Shown here: positions 17,467-26,387 of the stretch, in pieces
Layout: each line of letters starts with the position of its first letter
Position numbering within the stretch: the stretch's first letter is position 1
Assembly: GCA_965221465.1 (NCBI GenBank)
Contig: OZ244892.1
Location: 1,426,001-1,490,000 of the forward strand
Source: Azophilus sp965221465
Lineage (GTDB): Bacteria > Pseudomonadota > Gammaproteobacteria > Pseudomonadales > Azotimanducaceae
Direction of reading: 5' to 3'
DNA: 64,000 bases
Translations under genes and position numbers: made by a program
Notes under the pieces: model-generated
Told to the model about the DNA's origin: nothing
The model's input: the letters and a program-made list of their open reading frames with translations, nothing else
Databases searched by the model: none

Positions 17467-17997
17467 TCAGTGTCCGAATGCCACGATCAGCGCTTCGAGG
17501 CGATATCGTTCGGAGACCTGTCGACGAAGCGTCTCGGCGCGCGCCTCGTCCAGCATGGGACCGATGGCCACCCGGCTCAGAATCGCGCCGCTGGGCCCCC
17601 GGTAACTCGTTACGAAAGCCTCGAAACCATCGTCGCGCAGCTTGTCGCGCAACCCCACCGCGTTGCCCTGTTCCGCGAAGGTCGCCAGTTGCACCGCCCA
17701 GGCTTCGGTCGAATCGTCGGGAGTGCTCAATACCGGTTCGCCGATGCGTGTGCCGGTGTCGACGTGGAATCCCTGGTCGTCCACCTCCCGGCGCAGTTCC
17801 GCGACCCGCTCGGCGAAGTCGCTGGCCGGCGCCTGTTCCTCGAAGCGTTGCACCGCCTGCGGCACGAAATCGGTTTCGACCGGCGCCACGACCACGCCCG
17901 GGACACCGTCGCCATCGAACAGCATGGGGAGAAAGATGACTGCCAGAGCCAGCAGAAACAGGCTGCCGGTAATGCGGTGGCGGGTCTGCTCACTCAT
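17467..17997 (-). CDS. dedD: SPOR-domain cell-division protein (DedD-like)
   Basis: A 176-residue bitopic inner-membrane protein. A short cytoplasmic segment (MSEQTRHR) precedes one transmembrane helix at about residues 9-27 (ITGSLFLLALAVIFLPML), a periplasmic linker, and a C-terminal SPOR domain (AWAVQLATFAEQGNAVGLRD and the later RVAIGPMLDEARAETLRRQV). SPOR domains bind denuded peptidoglycan at the septum. Position between folC and cvpA is that of dedD. Confidence 0.88.
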   Translation of the reverse strand: MSEQTRHRITGSLFLLALAVIFLPMLFDGDGVPGVVVAPVETDFVPQAVQRFEEQAPASDFAERVAELRREVDDQGFHVDTGTRIGEPVLSTPDDSTEAWAVQLATFAEQGNAVGLRDKLRDDGFEAFVTSYRGPSGAILSRVAIGPMLDEARAETLRRQVSERYRLEALIVAFGH

Positions 17998-18018
17998 CGG
18001 AGGCGATCGAACGACCCG

Positions 18019-19290
18019 TCAATGGGGCGGCAATTCGGAACAATCGACGGCATCGGCGGATTTGGTCAGTTCCAAACGGGCGGCTTCCGCTGTGGCGAAC
18101 GATCCGAACGCGAGAATAACATCCCCCGGTTGTGCGAGCGACCCTGCCTCCGCCAGGCCCCTGGCGACGGGGCCGGCGATGCGATGAGCCGGATTCCCGA
18201 GGCGCTCGGCCAGGTCACTGGCAGCCAGGCCCCGCGGCGGCGGTGCATCGACCAGCACCCAGTGGGCAACGATGTCGTCGAGCGTAGCGAGTATGCGCTC
18301 GGCATCCTTGTCGATCAGCGTGCCGAGCACGGCGATCACACGCGCACCCGGGTAGCGCCGGGGCAACTCGCTGCGCAAATAGGATGCGCCGAGGGGATTG
18401 TGCGCGACATCGACCACCCAGCGCCGGCCCCTGCATTCGAACCGTTCGCAACGCCCTGGCATCCAGGCACGGTCGATGGCTTTCCAGGCCCTGACCGCAT
18501 CGACCGGCCGGATGGCATCGGCCGCGGCGAGTGCCAGTGCAGCATTGACAATGGGAAACGGGCCGCGCGGCAGATCGTTCAGAGCGCGTCCGTTCAGGTC
18601 CAGTTGCCACCGGTCCCCCGGGCCGTCGCGGTACCGGATCTCGCGGCCTGCCCGCAAGCAGTTCCCGGCCAACGCGTGGGCCGGCTCCAGCACGCTGGCC
18701 GGTAGGTCCGGGCCGAGCACAACCGTCTGCCCGGGTCGCAGGATGCCGGCCTTTTCGGCGCCGATGAGTTCCCGGGTGTCGCCGAGCCAATCGGTATGAT
18801 CGATGCCGATATTCGTGATCGCGGCAACATCGGCATCGACGATGTTGAACGCATCGAGGCGTCCGCCCAGCCCGATTTCCAGCACCGCGACATCCACCGC
18901 GGCCTGCTTGAAGCAATGGAGCACGGCGAGGGCGGTAAACTCGAAGTAGGTCAGGAGCGTGTCCTGGCGTCCGGCCTCGATCGCCTCGAAGGCGGCGCAG
19001 AGCGTCCCATCGTCAAGTTCGACCCCATCGATGCGCACGCGTTCGTTGAAGCGATGCACGTGGGGCGAAAGCGTGCAGCCGACACGCAGGCCCGCGGCGA
19101 TCAGTGCCTGTTCGATGACGACACAGGTCGAGCCCTTGCCGTTGGTTCCCGCCACCGTTGCCGAGACGGGCGCCGGCTCGCGCAGTTCCAGCCGGTCGGC
19201 AACGGCGCCGATGCGCGCAAGCCCCAGTTCCCAACTGCTTGGGTGAATGGTCTCGATGTAGTCGAGCCAGTCGGCCAGATTCCGGGCCAT
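18019..19290 (-). CDS. folC: FolC: dihydrofolate / folylpolyglutamate synthase
   Basis: A 423-residue Mur-ligase-type enzyme adding glutamate to folates. It begins with the family-typical LADWLDYIETIHP, has the P-loop ATVAGTNGKGSTCVVIEQ at about residue 47, the LEIGLGGRLDAFNIVD signature, and the GIDHTDWLGDT segment. The Mur-ligase C-terminal domain contains VVDVAHNPLGASYL. In most related gammaproteobacteria accD separates trpA from folC; here folC directly follows trpA with a 74-base gap. Confidence 0.95.
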   Translation of the reverse strand: MARNLADWLDYIETIHPSSWELGLARIGAVADRLELREPAPVSATVAGTNGKGSTCVVIEQALIAAGLRVGCTLSPHVHRFNERVRIDGVELDDGTLCAAFEAIEAGRQDTLLTYFEFTALAVLHCFKQAAVDVAVLEIGLGGRLDAFNIVDADVAAITNIGIDHTDWLGDTRELIGAEKAGILRPGQTVVLGPDLPASVLEPAHALAGNCLRAGREIRYRDGPGDRWQLDLNGRALNDLPRGPFPIVNAALALAAADAIRPVDAVRAWKAIDRAWMPGRCERFECRGRRWVVDVAHNPLGASYLRSELPRRYPGARVIAVLGTLIDKDAERILATLDDIVAHWVLVDAPPPRGLAASDLAERLGNPAHRIAGPVARGLAEAGSLAQPGDVILAFGSFATAEAARLELTKSADAVDCSELPPH

Positions 19291-19364
19291 GATTTACCCG
19301 CCTCGTGTCGTATCGCCAATCGGGCAGGGTCGCTCGTACTGCCGCAGCGACACTGTTCCTTCGC

Positions 19365-20168
19365 TCACGCGTCGAGGGCGCGACGGATCTCGCCGACCGC
19401 CTCACCGAGCATGCCGGGAATCTCCCCGGGGGATTCGGCCAGCGCGCCCATCCTGGATACGAGGGCAGCCCCCACGACGACGCCGTCGGCATGCTCGGCC
19501 ACGGCCCGGGCTGTCGGCCCGTCCTTGATGCCGAATCCGACCAGCACGGGCAGATCGGTACTGCGGCGTATCCGGGCCACGTTTTCCGCAACCGGACCCA
19601 GCGATATGTGGTCGGCTCCGGTGATTCCCTTCAACGACACGTGGTAGACGAACCCGCCGGCGACGCGGCCGATCGTCTCGAGACGTGCATCGGTCGTGGT
19701 CGGGGCGGCGAGGAAGATCAGGTCCATGTTGCGGGCGGACAGTGCGTCGCGCAACGGACCCGACGCTTCCGGAGGCAGATTCACGACGATCGCGCCATCG
19801 ACGCCGGCCGCCGCAGCCCGCTCGACGAACCCGGTTTCACCCATCGCCAGGATGCTGTTGAGGTAACCCATCAGAATCACCGGGGTGGCGTCGTCCCGTA
19901 CCCGGAACTCGGCGACCAGTTCCAGCACCCGGCTGAGCGTCACCCCGTTGGCGAGCGCACGCTCGGATGCAGCCTGTATGACGGGGCCGTCCGCTTCGGG
20001 GTCGCTGAATGGAATGCCCACTTCCAGGAGGTCGGCCCCTCCGCCGACCAGGGCGTGCAGAGCCGGCACGGTGACTTCCGGCGCCGGGTCACCGGCCGTG
20101 ACGAAGGGGACCAGCGCCGCGCGCCGTTCTTGCCGCAATCGCGCCAGCGTTTGGCCGATGCGGCTCAC
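19365..20168 (-). CDS. trpA: Tryptophan synthase alpha chain
   Basis: A 267-residue TIM barrel releasing indole from indole-3-glycerol phosphate. The catalytic Glu is in LLEVGIPFSDPEADGPVIQ (about residue 49) with the catalytic Asp 11 residues later. The phosphate-binding GFGIKDGPTARAVAEHADG segment is near the C terminus. The ATG overlaps the trpB stop by four bases, as expected for the stoichiometric alpha2-beta2 complex. Confidence 0.97.
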   Translation of the reverse strand: MSRIGQTLARLRQERRAALVPFVTAGDPAPEVTVPALHALVGGGADLLEVGIPFSDPEADGPVIQAASERALANGVTLSRVLELVAEFRVRDDATPVILMGYLNSILAMGETGFVERAAAAGVDGAIVVNLPPEASGPLRDALSARNMDLIFLAAPTTTDARLETIGRVAGGFVYHVSLKGITGADHISLGPVAENVARIRRSTDLPVLVGFGIKDGPTARAVAEHADGVVVGAALVSRMGALAESPGEIPGMLGEAVGEIRRALDA

Positions 20169-21376
20169 AATTCGATGCCGTCGATGTCGGAGACGGTATG
20201 GATGTCCTTGTCGCCCCGGCCGGACAGATTGACGACGGCGATCTGGCCGGCGTCGAACTCCTTCGCATGCCGAACCACCCAGGCGATGGCATGGCTGGAT
20301 TCGAGCGCCGGCATGATGCCTTCGGTGCGGTTCAACAGGCGGAAGGCGGCAAGCGCCTCGTCGTCGGTCACCGCATCGTATTCGGCACGTTCCGTATCCT
20401 TCAGCAGGCTGTGCTCGGGCCCCACGCCCGGATAGTCGAGCCCTGCGGAGATGGAGTAGGTTTCGAGAATCTGGCCGTCGCCGTCCTGCATGAGGTAGGT
20501 CTTGTTTCCGTGCAGCACGCCCACCGACCCGTCGTTCAAGGTTGCGGCATGGCGGCCCGTTGCAATGCCGAGCCCGGCCGCCTCCACGCCCACCATCCTG
20601 ACATCCAGGTCATCGACGAAGGCATGGAAAAGACCCATGGCGTTGGACCCGCCGCCGACGCAGGCAACGAGCACGTCCGGCAACCGCTGCTCCAGTTCCA
20701 GGCACTGGGTTCTCGCCTCACGGCCGATAATGGATTGAAAGTCGCGCACCATGGCCGGATACGGGTGCGGCCCTGCGACGGTGCCGATGATGTAGTGGGT
20801 GTCGTCGACGTTTGTCACCCAGTCGCGCAGGGCTTCGTTCAGGGCATCCTTGAGGGTTCTGGAGCCGGAATGCACCGGAATGACATCGGCGCCGAGCAGT
20901 TTCATGCGGTAGACGTTCAGCGCCTGGCGGCGGATGTCCTCCTCACCCATGTAGACCTGGCAGGTCAGGCCGAAGCGGGCGGCAACGGTGGCGCTGGCAA
21001 CCCCGTGCTGGCCGGCGCCGGTTTCCGCGATCACCCTGGGCTTGCCCATGCGCCGGGCCAGTAGCGCCTGGCCGATGCAGTTGTTCACCTTGTGGGCGCC
21101 GGTGTGGTTCAGGTCTTCGCGCTTCAGATAGATGCGCGGTCCCCCGAGGGTTTCGGTCAGTCGTTCGGCGAAATAGAGCGGTGTCGGGCGGCCGACGTAG
21201 CTGGCCAGGTAACGGTCGAAGTCCGCGTCGAACCCCGGGTCGGAACGGGCTTCGGAATAGACCGACTCCAGTTCGTCGAGGGCGTGCATGAGGGTCTCGG
21301 CGACGAAACGCCCGCCGTACTCGCCGAAATGGCCGTCCTCGGAAGGCTGGGAGTAGTTGCTACCCGGTCTCGGCAT
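20165..21376 (-). CDS. trpB: Tryptophan synthase beta chain
   Basis: A 403-residue PLP enzyme joining indole and serine. It contains GEYGGRFVAETLMHALDEL, the PLP-binding Lys in NHTGAHKVNNCIGQALLA (about residue 92), and the phosphate-binding glycine loop CVGGGSNAMGLFH. It overlaps trpA by four bases and trpF by 17, forming a trpFBA operon with folC and the dedD-cvpA-purF genes downstream. Confidence 0.97.
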   Translation of the reverse strand: MPRPGSNYSQPSEDGHFGEYGGRFVAETLMHALDELESVYSEARSDPGFDADFDRYLASYVGRPTPLYFAERLTETLGGPRIYLKREDLNHTGAHKVNNCIGQALLARRMGKPRVIAETGAGQHGVASATVAARFGLTCQVYMGEEDIRRQALNVYRMKLLGADVIPVHSGSRTLKDALNEALRDWVTNVDDTHYIIGTVAGPHPYPAMVRDFQSIIGREARTQCLELEQRLPDVLVACVGGGSNAMGLFHAFVDDLDVRMVGVEAAGLGIATGRHAATLNDGSVGVLHGNKTYLMQDGDGQILETYSISAGLDYPGVGPEHSLLKDTERAEYDAVTDDEALAAFRLLNRTEGIMPALESSHAIAWVVRHAKEFDAGQIAVVNLSGRGDKDIHTVSDIDGIEL

Positions 21377-21989
21377 CGCGAACCTCGTCTACGAAACGCC
21401 GCATCTTCTCGGCACATTTGATTCCCTTCACCGGGCTCTCCACACCGCTGCACACATCGACGCCCCAGGGCTGCAACCGCTCGACGGCCGTTCGGACGTT
21501 CTCCGGCGTCAGCCCGCCCGCCAGCATGTAGTTTTTGCCGGGGCGTTCGGGCCACTGTTTCCAATCGAAACGATGCCCGGTGCCGCCGCGGAGCCCGGGT
21601 ACCGTTGCGTCCAGCAGGATGGCGAGAGCGTTGCAGTAAGCCGCTTCCAGCGCCTCATGGTCTACGTTTCCCTGCACACCCAGTGCGCGCACGTAAGGCA
21701 GACCGAACGAGTCGCAATAGGCCGGCGTTTCGTCACCCTGAAACTGAAGCGCATCCAGCCCCACTTCGTCGATCGTCTGCCGCACGACGGCCGCCGGCGA
21801 GTCGACGAACACGCCGACCCGCATCGCCTCCCCTGCCGCGATTCGCGCCACGTCCCGGGCCGCGACCGGGCACAGGTACCTCGAACTCGGTTCGTAAAAG
21901 TTCAGGCCGATGGCATCGACACCCAGCCGGACGAGCAACTCGGCATCGTCGGCGCGTGTGATTCCGCAAATCTTGATGGTGACGGCCAA
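21360..21989 (-). CDS. trpF: Phosphoribosylanthranilate isomerase
   Basis: About 209 residues; catalyses the Amadori rearrangement of PRA in tryptophan synthesis. The signature IKICGITRADDAELLVRLG with catalytic Cys is at the N terminus, and catalytic Asp lies in GGLTPENVRTAVE/GVDVCSGVESPVKGIK near the end. A TTG start at 21989 gives AVTIKICGIT, matching the family length. An upstream GTG (22040) or ATG (22034) would add 15-17 residues with no similarity. The first gene of trpFBA, it overlaps trpB by 17 bases. Confidence 0.93.
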   Translation of the reverse strand: MAVTIKICGITRADDAELLVRLGVDAIGLNFYEPSSRYLCPVAARDVARIAAGEAMRVGVFVDSPAAVVRQTIDEVGLDALQFQGDETPAYCDSFGLPYVRALGVQGNVDHEALEAAYCNALAILLDATVPGLRGGTGHRFDWKQWPERPGKNYMLAGGLTPENVRTAVERLQPWGVDVCSGVESPVKGIKCAEKMRRFVDEVRDAETG

Positions 21990-22040
21990 GGTGAGCCAAC
22001 CTCGTTGTATCTGGTCTATTGACTGCTGGCCCATCGTCAC

Positions 22041-22353
22041 GGACCGACAAGGACAACCGGATCGTCAGGCCCCGGACGATGACGCCGCGAAACACCTGCT
22101 CACAGCCAACCGCACCGATGGTTGGTTGCCGTCAACCTGCGCGTCTGCCCCTTGTTCGAGATTGCGGCAGTCGGACATACCTTTGAAATCGACGCGGGGC
22201 GAAAGCGGCACACGGCCGCACGACGCGGATTATAGAGTGTTTGGGCGAGCCGTCCATGGGCCAATTTCCTGCACACTCCGGAGCGGATGGCGCACGACGA
22301 TTTCCGGCACGGTACGGGTCGGCAGATTCCTCGGGCGTGTTAGGATAATTGCC
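22041..22353. other. Divergent regulatory region between trpF and a small plus-strand gene
   Basis: No gene is supported here. It holds the trpF promoter (22229-22256), and a CCAACC/GGTTGG hairpin candidate (about 22107-22126) in what would be a trpF leader of about 230 nt. I see no Trp-codon run that would mark a classical leader-peptide attenuator. Confidence 0.4.
22229..22256 (-). promoter_or_regulatory. Probable promoter of the trpFBA operon
   Basis: In the minus sense: perfect -10 TATAAT (22234-22229) with TGGACG 16 bases upstream (22256-22251) as a 4/6 match to -35. Transcription would start near 22222, leaving a leader of about 230 nt before trpF. Confidence 0.5.
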
Positions 22354-22698
22354 ATGAAGGCGGATTTCTGGGCAATTATCGGCGTCGGCGTGGTTTTGCT
22401 GGGCGTGACGTTGACCGGTCAACTGAGCGTAAAGGCCGATATCGCGGGCCTGCACACCGAGGTGGGCGAACTGCGCGCCGAGATGAACGATCAGCGACGC
22501 GAATTGTCGGGGCAGATCGATGCCCTTCGAGAGGTCGTCTACGAAACGCGGTCTTCCGTCTACGAATTGCAGATCACCGTTTCGAGCTTGAGCCGTGCCG
22601 TGGCAGACCTCGAAGGCCGTGTCACTCTCATCGAAACCATTCTCGACGATCGTCTGCCCAACGCATTCGCAGAGGAATCTGCCGCCGCTCAAGGCTGA
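22354..22698 (+). CDS. Small membrane-anchored coiled-coil protein, unknown
   Basis: A 114-residue hypothetical protein. One N-terminal transmembrane helix (about residues 5-24, FWAIIGVGVVLLGVTLTG) is followed by a heptad-rich region (residues 30-105) such as LHTEVGELRAEMNDQRREL, likely a coiled coil facing the periplasm. ATG 22354 has AGGA nine bases upstream. It lies alone on plus between divergent trpF and convergent truA, overlapping the truA end by 10 bases. FimV-like genes often sit near here in relatives, but this short protein has no LysM or FimV motif. Confidence 0.65.
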   Translation: MKADFWAIIGVGVVLLGVTLTGQLSVKADIAGLHTEVGELRAEMNDQRRELSGQIDALREVVYETRSSVYELQITVSSLSRAVADLEGRVTLIETILDDRLPNAFAEESAAAQG

Positions 22699-23549
22699 GC
22701 CCCGCCCGGGTCGCCCCTTGCGGGAACCGCTTGCAGAGCCTCCAGGTCGCCGACGGCGGACAGCAACGGCGGCAACCTGCCTGCCGGAAAGTCGTACCCC
22801 GGATAGTGAACGTCCACGAGGTACAGTCCCCTGGCCGGGGCGGTCTTGCCAATGCCCCGGCGGTCCCGAGCTGCCAGGCATTCCTCGATCCAGTGCTCGG
22901 GGCGTCGGCCGTCCCCGACCTCGAGCAGTGCCCCGGCGATGTTGCGCACCATGTGCAGCAGGAAGGCATTCGCCTGGATATCGAGGACCGCCAGGTTGCC
23001 GATTGCCGCCACGGTCAGCCGGTGGACGTTGCGATGACGACTTCTGGACTGGCATCCGGCCGCGCGGAAGCTGGTGAAGTCGTGTTCCCCCACCAGACAC
23101 TGTCCGGCGCGATGCATGCCGTCGGTATCCAGGCTGGGAACGCGCCAGGTGTAAGGATCGCTCAACGGTGCAGGCCGGGGATCCATGTGAAAGAGATACA
23201 GATAGCGGCGCGCTCGGGCGCTGTGGCGGGCGTGGAACTGCGCGTCGACCTCTCGTGCCCAACGAACCTTGACGCCGCTGCCCACCAGGGCGTTCACGCC
23301 GTCCCGCCACGCCTGCACCGGCCGCCGCGCTGCCGTGCAGAAGCTGACCACCTGTTTGGTCGCGTGCACGCCGGCGTCGGTGCGCCCCGCAGCGACGACG
23401 GTTACGGGCACGTCGGCGACCCGGCTCAATGCGTTTTCGAGGTCTTCCTGGACCGATGGCGAATGGCGTTGACGCTGCCATCCGGAATACGGTTTGCCGT
23501 CGTACTCGAGGCCCAGCGCGAAACGGCGCGTGCTCGACGCTTCGCTCAT
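22689..23549 (-). CDS. truA: tRNA pseudouridine(38-40) synthase TruA
   Basis: A 286-residue enzyme modifying U38-U40 in the anticodon arm. The catalytic Asp is in AAGRTDAGVHATKQVVSF (about residue 57). The N terminus RFALGLEYDGKPYSGWQRQ and the late FLLHMVRNIAGALLEVG segment are family signatures. I start at ATG 23549 (MSEASSTRRFALG); the frame is open upstream to 23603, which would overlap asd. It is slightly longer than E. coli TruA (270). Confidence 0.95.
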   Translation of the reverse strand: MSEASSTRRFALGLEYDGKPYSGWQRQRHSPSVQEDLENALSRVADVPVTVVAAGRTDAGVHATKQVVSFCTAARRPVQAWRDGVNALVGSGVKVRWAREVDAQFHARHSARARRYLYLFHMDPRPAPLSDPYTWRVPSLDTDGMHRAGQCLVGEHDFTSFRAAGCQSRSRHRNVHRLTVAAIGNLAVLDIQANAFLLHMVRNIAGALLEVGDGRRPEHWIEECLAARDRRGIGKTAPARGLYLVDVHYPGYDFPAGRLPPLLSAVGDLEALQAVPARGDPGGAQP

Positions 23550-23571
23550 GGCCGGTGCCGTGCCATGCGCA

Positions 23572-24597
23572 TCAGCCGAGGAGCGGCAGCAACTCCTCCG
23601 CAATCTGTACGCTGTTCAGCGCGGCGCCCTTGCGCACGTTGTCGGACACCACCCACAGGTTCAGCCCGCGCGGGTGCGAGAAATCCTGCCGGACACGCCC
23701 GACAAAGACGGCATCCTTGCCCGCCCCATCGAGTACGGCGGTCGGATAGCCGCCCGGTACGGCCTCGTCGTGGAGTATCACCCCGGGGGCTTCGGCCAGG
23801 AGCGCCCGAGCTTCCGCCACGTCGATGGGTGCGCGGGTCTCGATGTGCACCGCCTCGGAATGCCCGTAGAAGACCGGGATGCGCACGCACGTGGGATTCA
23901 CGCCGATGCTGTCGTCCTCGAACAGTTTGCGCGTCTCCCAGACCATCTTCATTTCTTCCTTCGTATAGCCGTTTTCCTGGAAGGCATCGATCTGCGGGAT
24001 GGCATTGAAGGCGATCTGTACCGGCGCGACACTGGGCTCGATGCTCTTGGCATTCAGCAGGTCGGCGGTCTGCCCGGCGAGTTCCCGCACGCCACCGGCG
24101 CCGGCGCCGGAGACGGCCTGGTAGGTTGCCACGTTGATGCGTTCGATGCCGACGGCATCGTGGATCGGTTTCAGCGCCACGACCATCTGAATGGTGGAGC
24201 AGTTCGGATTGGCGACGATGTTGCGGTTGGCGTATTCCGGGAGCCGGTGCGGATTGACTTCCGGCACGATCAGCGGAATGTCATCGTCGTAGCGGAACTG
24301 CGACGTGTTGTCGATGACCACGCAGCCGGCCTCTGCGGCCCGGGGCGCAAATTCCGCCGAGACCGAGCCGCCGGCGGAAAAGAGCCCGATCCGAGCCTGC
24401 GCGAAATCGAAGGCATCGAGGCGCTCGACGGTCAGCGAGCGCCCCTGAAATCGGTAACGCTTGCCCTCGGAGCGCTCGCTCGCCAGCAGGAACAGGCGAT
24501 CCACCGGAAAATTGCGCTCTTCGAGAATCTCGAGCATCGCTTCGCCGACGGCGCCGGTCGCCCCTGCAATGGCGATGTCGACAGGTCCGGCGCTCAT
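23572..24597 (-). CDS. asd: Aspartate-semialdehyde dehydrogenase
   Basis: A 341-residue NADP enzyme reducing aspartyl phosphate in the lysine/threonine/methionine and diaminopimelate pathways. The nucleotide loop IAIAGATGAVGEAMLEILEE is at the N terminus. The catalytic Cys is in ANPNCSTIQMVVAL (about residue 134), and His lies in the RIPVFYGHSEAVHIET segment. The ATG overlaps the leuB stop by four bases, so leuC-leuD-leuB-asd reads as one operon. Confidence 0.96.
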   Translation of the reverse strand: MSAGPVDIAIAGATGAVGEAMLEILEERNFPVDRLFLLASERSEGKRYRFQGRSLTVERLDAFDFAQARIGLFSAGGSVSAEFAPRAAEAGCVVIDNTSQFRYDDDIPLIVPEVNPHRLPEYANRNIVANPNCSTIQMVVALKPIHDAVGIERINVATYQAVSGAGAGGVRELAGQTADLLNAKSIEPSVAPVQIAFNAIPQIDAFQENGYTKEEMKMVWETRKLFEDDSIGVNPTCVRIPVFYGHSEAVHIETRAPIDVAEARALLAEAPGVILHDEAVPGGYPTAVLDGAGKDAVFVGRVRQDFSHPRGLNLWVVSDNVRKGAALNSVQIAEELLPLLG

Positions 24598-25709
24598 CTC
24601 GACTCCTCCAGCACCTCGGTCAGTTCGGCGAGCAGCGCATCGCCCATGGCGTGCGTACCCAGCGGTTCGGCCCCGTTCGAGGCTGCCGCAATGCCGGCAA
24701 TGTCCGCGGTTCGGAAACCGTTCGCCAATACCCGGCTCACCGCCGACTCGATTGCCAGCGCCGCATCCGGCGCATTCAGGCTGTAGCGGCAGAGCATCGC
24801 CGCGGACAGCACCGTCGCCAGTGGATTCGCGCGATCCTGGCCGGCAATGTCGGGAGCCGACCCGTGGACCGGTTCGTAGAGCCCCTTGCCGGATGCCGCC
24901 AGCGATGCGGACGGCAGCATGCCGAGAGACCCCGTCAGCATCGCCGCCACGTCGGAGAGAATGTCCCCGAACATGTTGCCCGTGACGATGGTGTCGAACT
25001 GCCGGGGATCGCGCACCAGTTGCATGCCGGCGTTGTCGACGTACATGTGCGAAAGCTCGACATCGGGGTATTCGACGGCGACTTCGTCGACGACATCGCG
25101 CCAAAGCTGGGTGACCTCCAGCACATTGGCCTTGTCCACGGAGCAGAGGCGCCCGCCGCGCCGGCCGGCCAATTCGAAGGCGATACGGGCAATGCGCTCG
25201 ATTTCGTGCTCCCGGTAAACGTAGGTATTGACCCCGACGCGCTCGTTGTCGTCGACACGCACGCCGCGGGGTTCGCCGAAATAGATGCCGCCGGTCAGTT
25301 CGCGGACGATGAGGATGTCGAGCCCGGCCACCCGCTCCGATTTCAGTGACGATGCCTCCGCCAGTGCGTCGAACAGCAGCGCCGGCCGCAGATTGGCGAA
25401 CAGTTCCAGTTCGTAGCGCAAGCCGAGAAGGCCCTTCTCCGGCCGCCGGCTGATGGGCAGATGCTCCCACCGCGGGCCGCCCACGGCGCCGAACAGGATG
25501 GCGTCGGCGGCCCGGGCTTTCGCCAGGGTCTCGTCGGGCAGCGGCATGCCGGTCTCGTCAATGGCCCGGCCGCCGATCAGCCCATGGTCGAACCGCAGGC
25601 CGACCCCGGATTCGGCCAGTGCCAGTTCGAGCGCGTCCACGGCGATCGGAACGACATCGGGGCCAATGCCGTCGCCTTCGAGAACCAGAATGTTCTTCAC
25701 TGCGGTCAT
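24594..25709 (-). CDS. leuB: 3-isopropylmalate dehydrogenase
   Basis: A 371-residue NAD enzyme of leucine synthesis. Signatures are ILVLEGDGIGPDVVPIAV, FGAVGGPRWEHLP, the substrate segment VRELTGGIYFGEPRG, and the metal/NAD region TGNMFGDILSDVAAMLTGS. ATG 25709 has AGGA seven bases upstream; the frame is open further upstream without similarity. The leuD stop is 39 bases away. Confidence 0.97.
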   Translation of the reverse strand: MTAVKNILVLEGDGIGPDVVPIAVDALELALAESGVGLRFDHGLIGGRAIDETGMPLPDETLAKARAADAILFGAVGGPRWEHLPISRRPEKGLLGLRYELELFANLRPALLFDALAEASSLKSERVAGLDILIVRELTGGIYFGEPRGVRVDDNERVGVNTYVYREHEIERIARIAFELAGRRGGRLCSVDKANVLEVTQLWRDVVDEVAVEYPDVELSHMYVDNAGMQLVRDPRQFDTIVTGNMFGDILSDVAAMLTGSLGMLPSASLAASGKGLYEPVHGSAPDIAGQDRANPLATVLSAAMLCRYSLNAPDAALAIESAVSRVLANGFRTADIAGIAAASNGAEPLGTHAMGDALLAELTEVLEESR

Positions 25710-25748
25710 GGTAGCCGTCCTACCGGGCCGTTCCGGGCCGATACGCAC

Positions 25749-26387
25749 TCACTGCGCGAGCCAGGCTCGGCGCCGGTAATAGCCGTGTTCGAAGTCGCGG
25801 ATCTGTTCGCGGTGTGCGAGCGTCAGGCCGATATCGTCCAGCCCTTCCAGCATCTTGCGTTTGCGCATGGAATCGATTTCGAACCCGAAAAACTCCCCGC
25901 CGGGCAATTCCACACGTTGCCGCGGCAGGTCCACAGTCACGCCGAATGACTCGTTTCGCTCTACCAGGTCGAACAGACGATCCACCCGGCTTTCTTCGAG
26001 GACGACAGGCAACAATCCGTTCTTGAAACAGTTTCCGAAGAAAATGTCGGCGAATCCGGGGGCGATGACGGAGTGGAAGCCGTACTCCAGGAGCGCCCAG
26101 ACCGCGTGTTCCCGGCTGGAGCCGCAACCGAAGTTGTCCCGGGCCAGCAGCACGGTCGCGTTCCGGTAGCGGGGCCGGTTCAGCACGAACTCCGGATCGG
26201 GTTGCCGGTCTTCCAGCCGCATGCCGACATCCCCCTCGTCCAGAAACCGCCAGGCATCGAACAGGTGGTCGCCGAAGCCGGTGCGACGAATCGACTTCAG
26301 GAACTGCTTGGGAATGATCTGATCGGTATCGACATTGGCCCGGTCCAGCGGCGCCACCAGTCCGGATTCGACCTGGAAGGCTTTCAC
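25749..26387 (-). CDS. leuD: 3-isopropylmalate dehydratase small subunit
   Basis: A 212-residue partner of LeuC in the isomerisation of 2- to 3-isopropylmalate. It has the family signatures PLDRANVDTDQIIPKQFLK, NFGCGSSREHAVWALL and FADIFFGNCFKNGLLPV. A GTG start at 26387 (VKAFQVESGLVAPL) overlaps the leuC stop (GTGA), giving tight coupling of the two subunits. Confidence 0.97.
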   Translation of the reverse strand: MKAFQVESGLVAPLDRANVDTDQIIPKQFLKSIRRTGFGDHLFDAWRFLDEGDVGMRLEDRQPDPEFVLNRPRYRNATVLLARDNFGCGSSREHAVWALLEYGFHSVIAPGFADIFFGNCFKNGLLPVVLEESRVDRLFDLVERNESFGVTVDLPRQRVELPGGEFFGFEIDSMRKRKMLEGLDDIGLTLAHREQIRDFEHGYYRRRAWLAQ

